A DNA stretch of 5,346 nt from NCBI GenBank assembly GCA_001751005.1, contig MAXL01000085.1, positions 1-5,346 of the forward strand, read 5' to 3'. The DNA comes from Desulfobacterales bacterium S5133MH16 (GTDB lineage: Bacteria > Desulfobacterota > Desulfobacteria > Desulfobacterales > UBA11574). Of this stretch, positions 5,206 to 5,346 are shown in pieces (position 1 is the first letter of the stretch; the number at the start of each line of letters is the position of its first letter). A model generated the notes under the pieces. That model did no database searches. It saw only the letters and a program-made list of their open reading frames with translations, and had not been told where the DNA came from. Both the position numbers and the translations under genes were made by a program.

Positions 5206-5330
5206 GACGGTCTCGTAAAAAGTCCAACTTCTGCGTTGTGCTGCATTCCGCAATCATTCAACGTACGAAAAGTACGCCTCATGATTACAAAATTTGCACG
5301 CCTTGAATTTGAACTTTTTACGAAACCGTC
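5206..5330. repeat. 125-bp imperfect inverted-repeat element
   Basis: The terminal arms are GACGGTCTCGTAAAAAGTCC plus AA (5206-5227) and the inverse of a near-identical 22-mer (5309-5330), matching at 20 of 22 positions. Inside are further nested inverted repeats: AATCAT/ATGATT (5252-5257, 5281-5286) and the hairpin CGTAC-GAAAA-GTACG (5262-5276). The whole element could fold into one long imperfect hairpin on either strand. No protein-coding frame or transposase is present. It resembles a non-autonomous palindromic repeat (MITE- or REP-like); I have an unverified impression that similar elements recur in Desulfobacterales genomes. No clear target-site duplication is seen; AAATC occurs near both ends but not at the exact junctions. 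It lies upstream of the radical SAM gene. Confidence 0.8.
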
Positions 5331-5346
5331 TAAATCGGACTTTTTA

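Noticed and set aside
5193..5221. Possible sigma70 promoter for the - strand cluster (TATAAC with TTTTTA at 17 bp in the repeat element arm)
   Set aside because: The -35 matches at only 3 of 6 positions, and poly-T/A in the repeat arm makes a chance match likely.

Overview
The window looks like chromosomal DNA from a Desulfobacterota (Desulfobacterales-like) bacterium. This assignment is an inference. It rests on moderate-to-low GC, a sigma54 response regulator of the type abundant in that group, a PflX-type radical SAM protein beside a PfkB kinase, and a dispersed-looking inverted-repeat element at the right edge. No database search was possible.

Left third (1-1285, + strand): an NtrC-family sigma54-dependent response regulator. 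It is cut by the window edge but keeps its phospho-acceptor Asp, complete AAA+ domain with GAFTGA loop, and Fis-type helix-turn-helix.

Centre-left (1286-1852): about 570 bases with no convincing protein gene but much structure. It holds a 14-bp perfect palindrome, a tandem repeat of about 77 bp carrying three GGTTCA...TGAACC-type inverted repeats, an excellent -24/-12 sigma54 promoter (1741-1758, +), and a 16-bp perfect hairpin followed by T7 (1802-1843, +). Promoter and terminator bracket a predicted RNA of about 76 nt with no credible ORF. The simplest reading is a compact signalling module: response regulator, upstream enhancer array, sigma54 promoter, small RNA. This resembles in logic the LuxO-Qrr arrangement of vibrios, and it is the most interesting item in the window.

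Right two thirds (1853-5132, - strand): four co-directional genes that may form an operon. In transcription order they are a PflX-like radical SAM/Fe-S protein, a secreted protein with two bacterial SH3 domains, a PfkB-family (adenosine/ribokinase-like) sugar or nucleoside kinase, and a membrane-anchored TPR protein. The last two overlap by 43 nt. A pair of GAA-loop mini-hairpins sits between the SH3 and kinase genes. The - strand cluster converges on the small-RNA unit, and the predicted RNA end lies about 10 nt from the TPR stop codon.

Right edge (5206-5330): a 125-bp imperfect inverted-repeat element with 22-nt termini (20/22 matching) and internal hairpins, not coding. It is followed by what may be the start of another copy at the window end.
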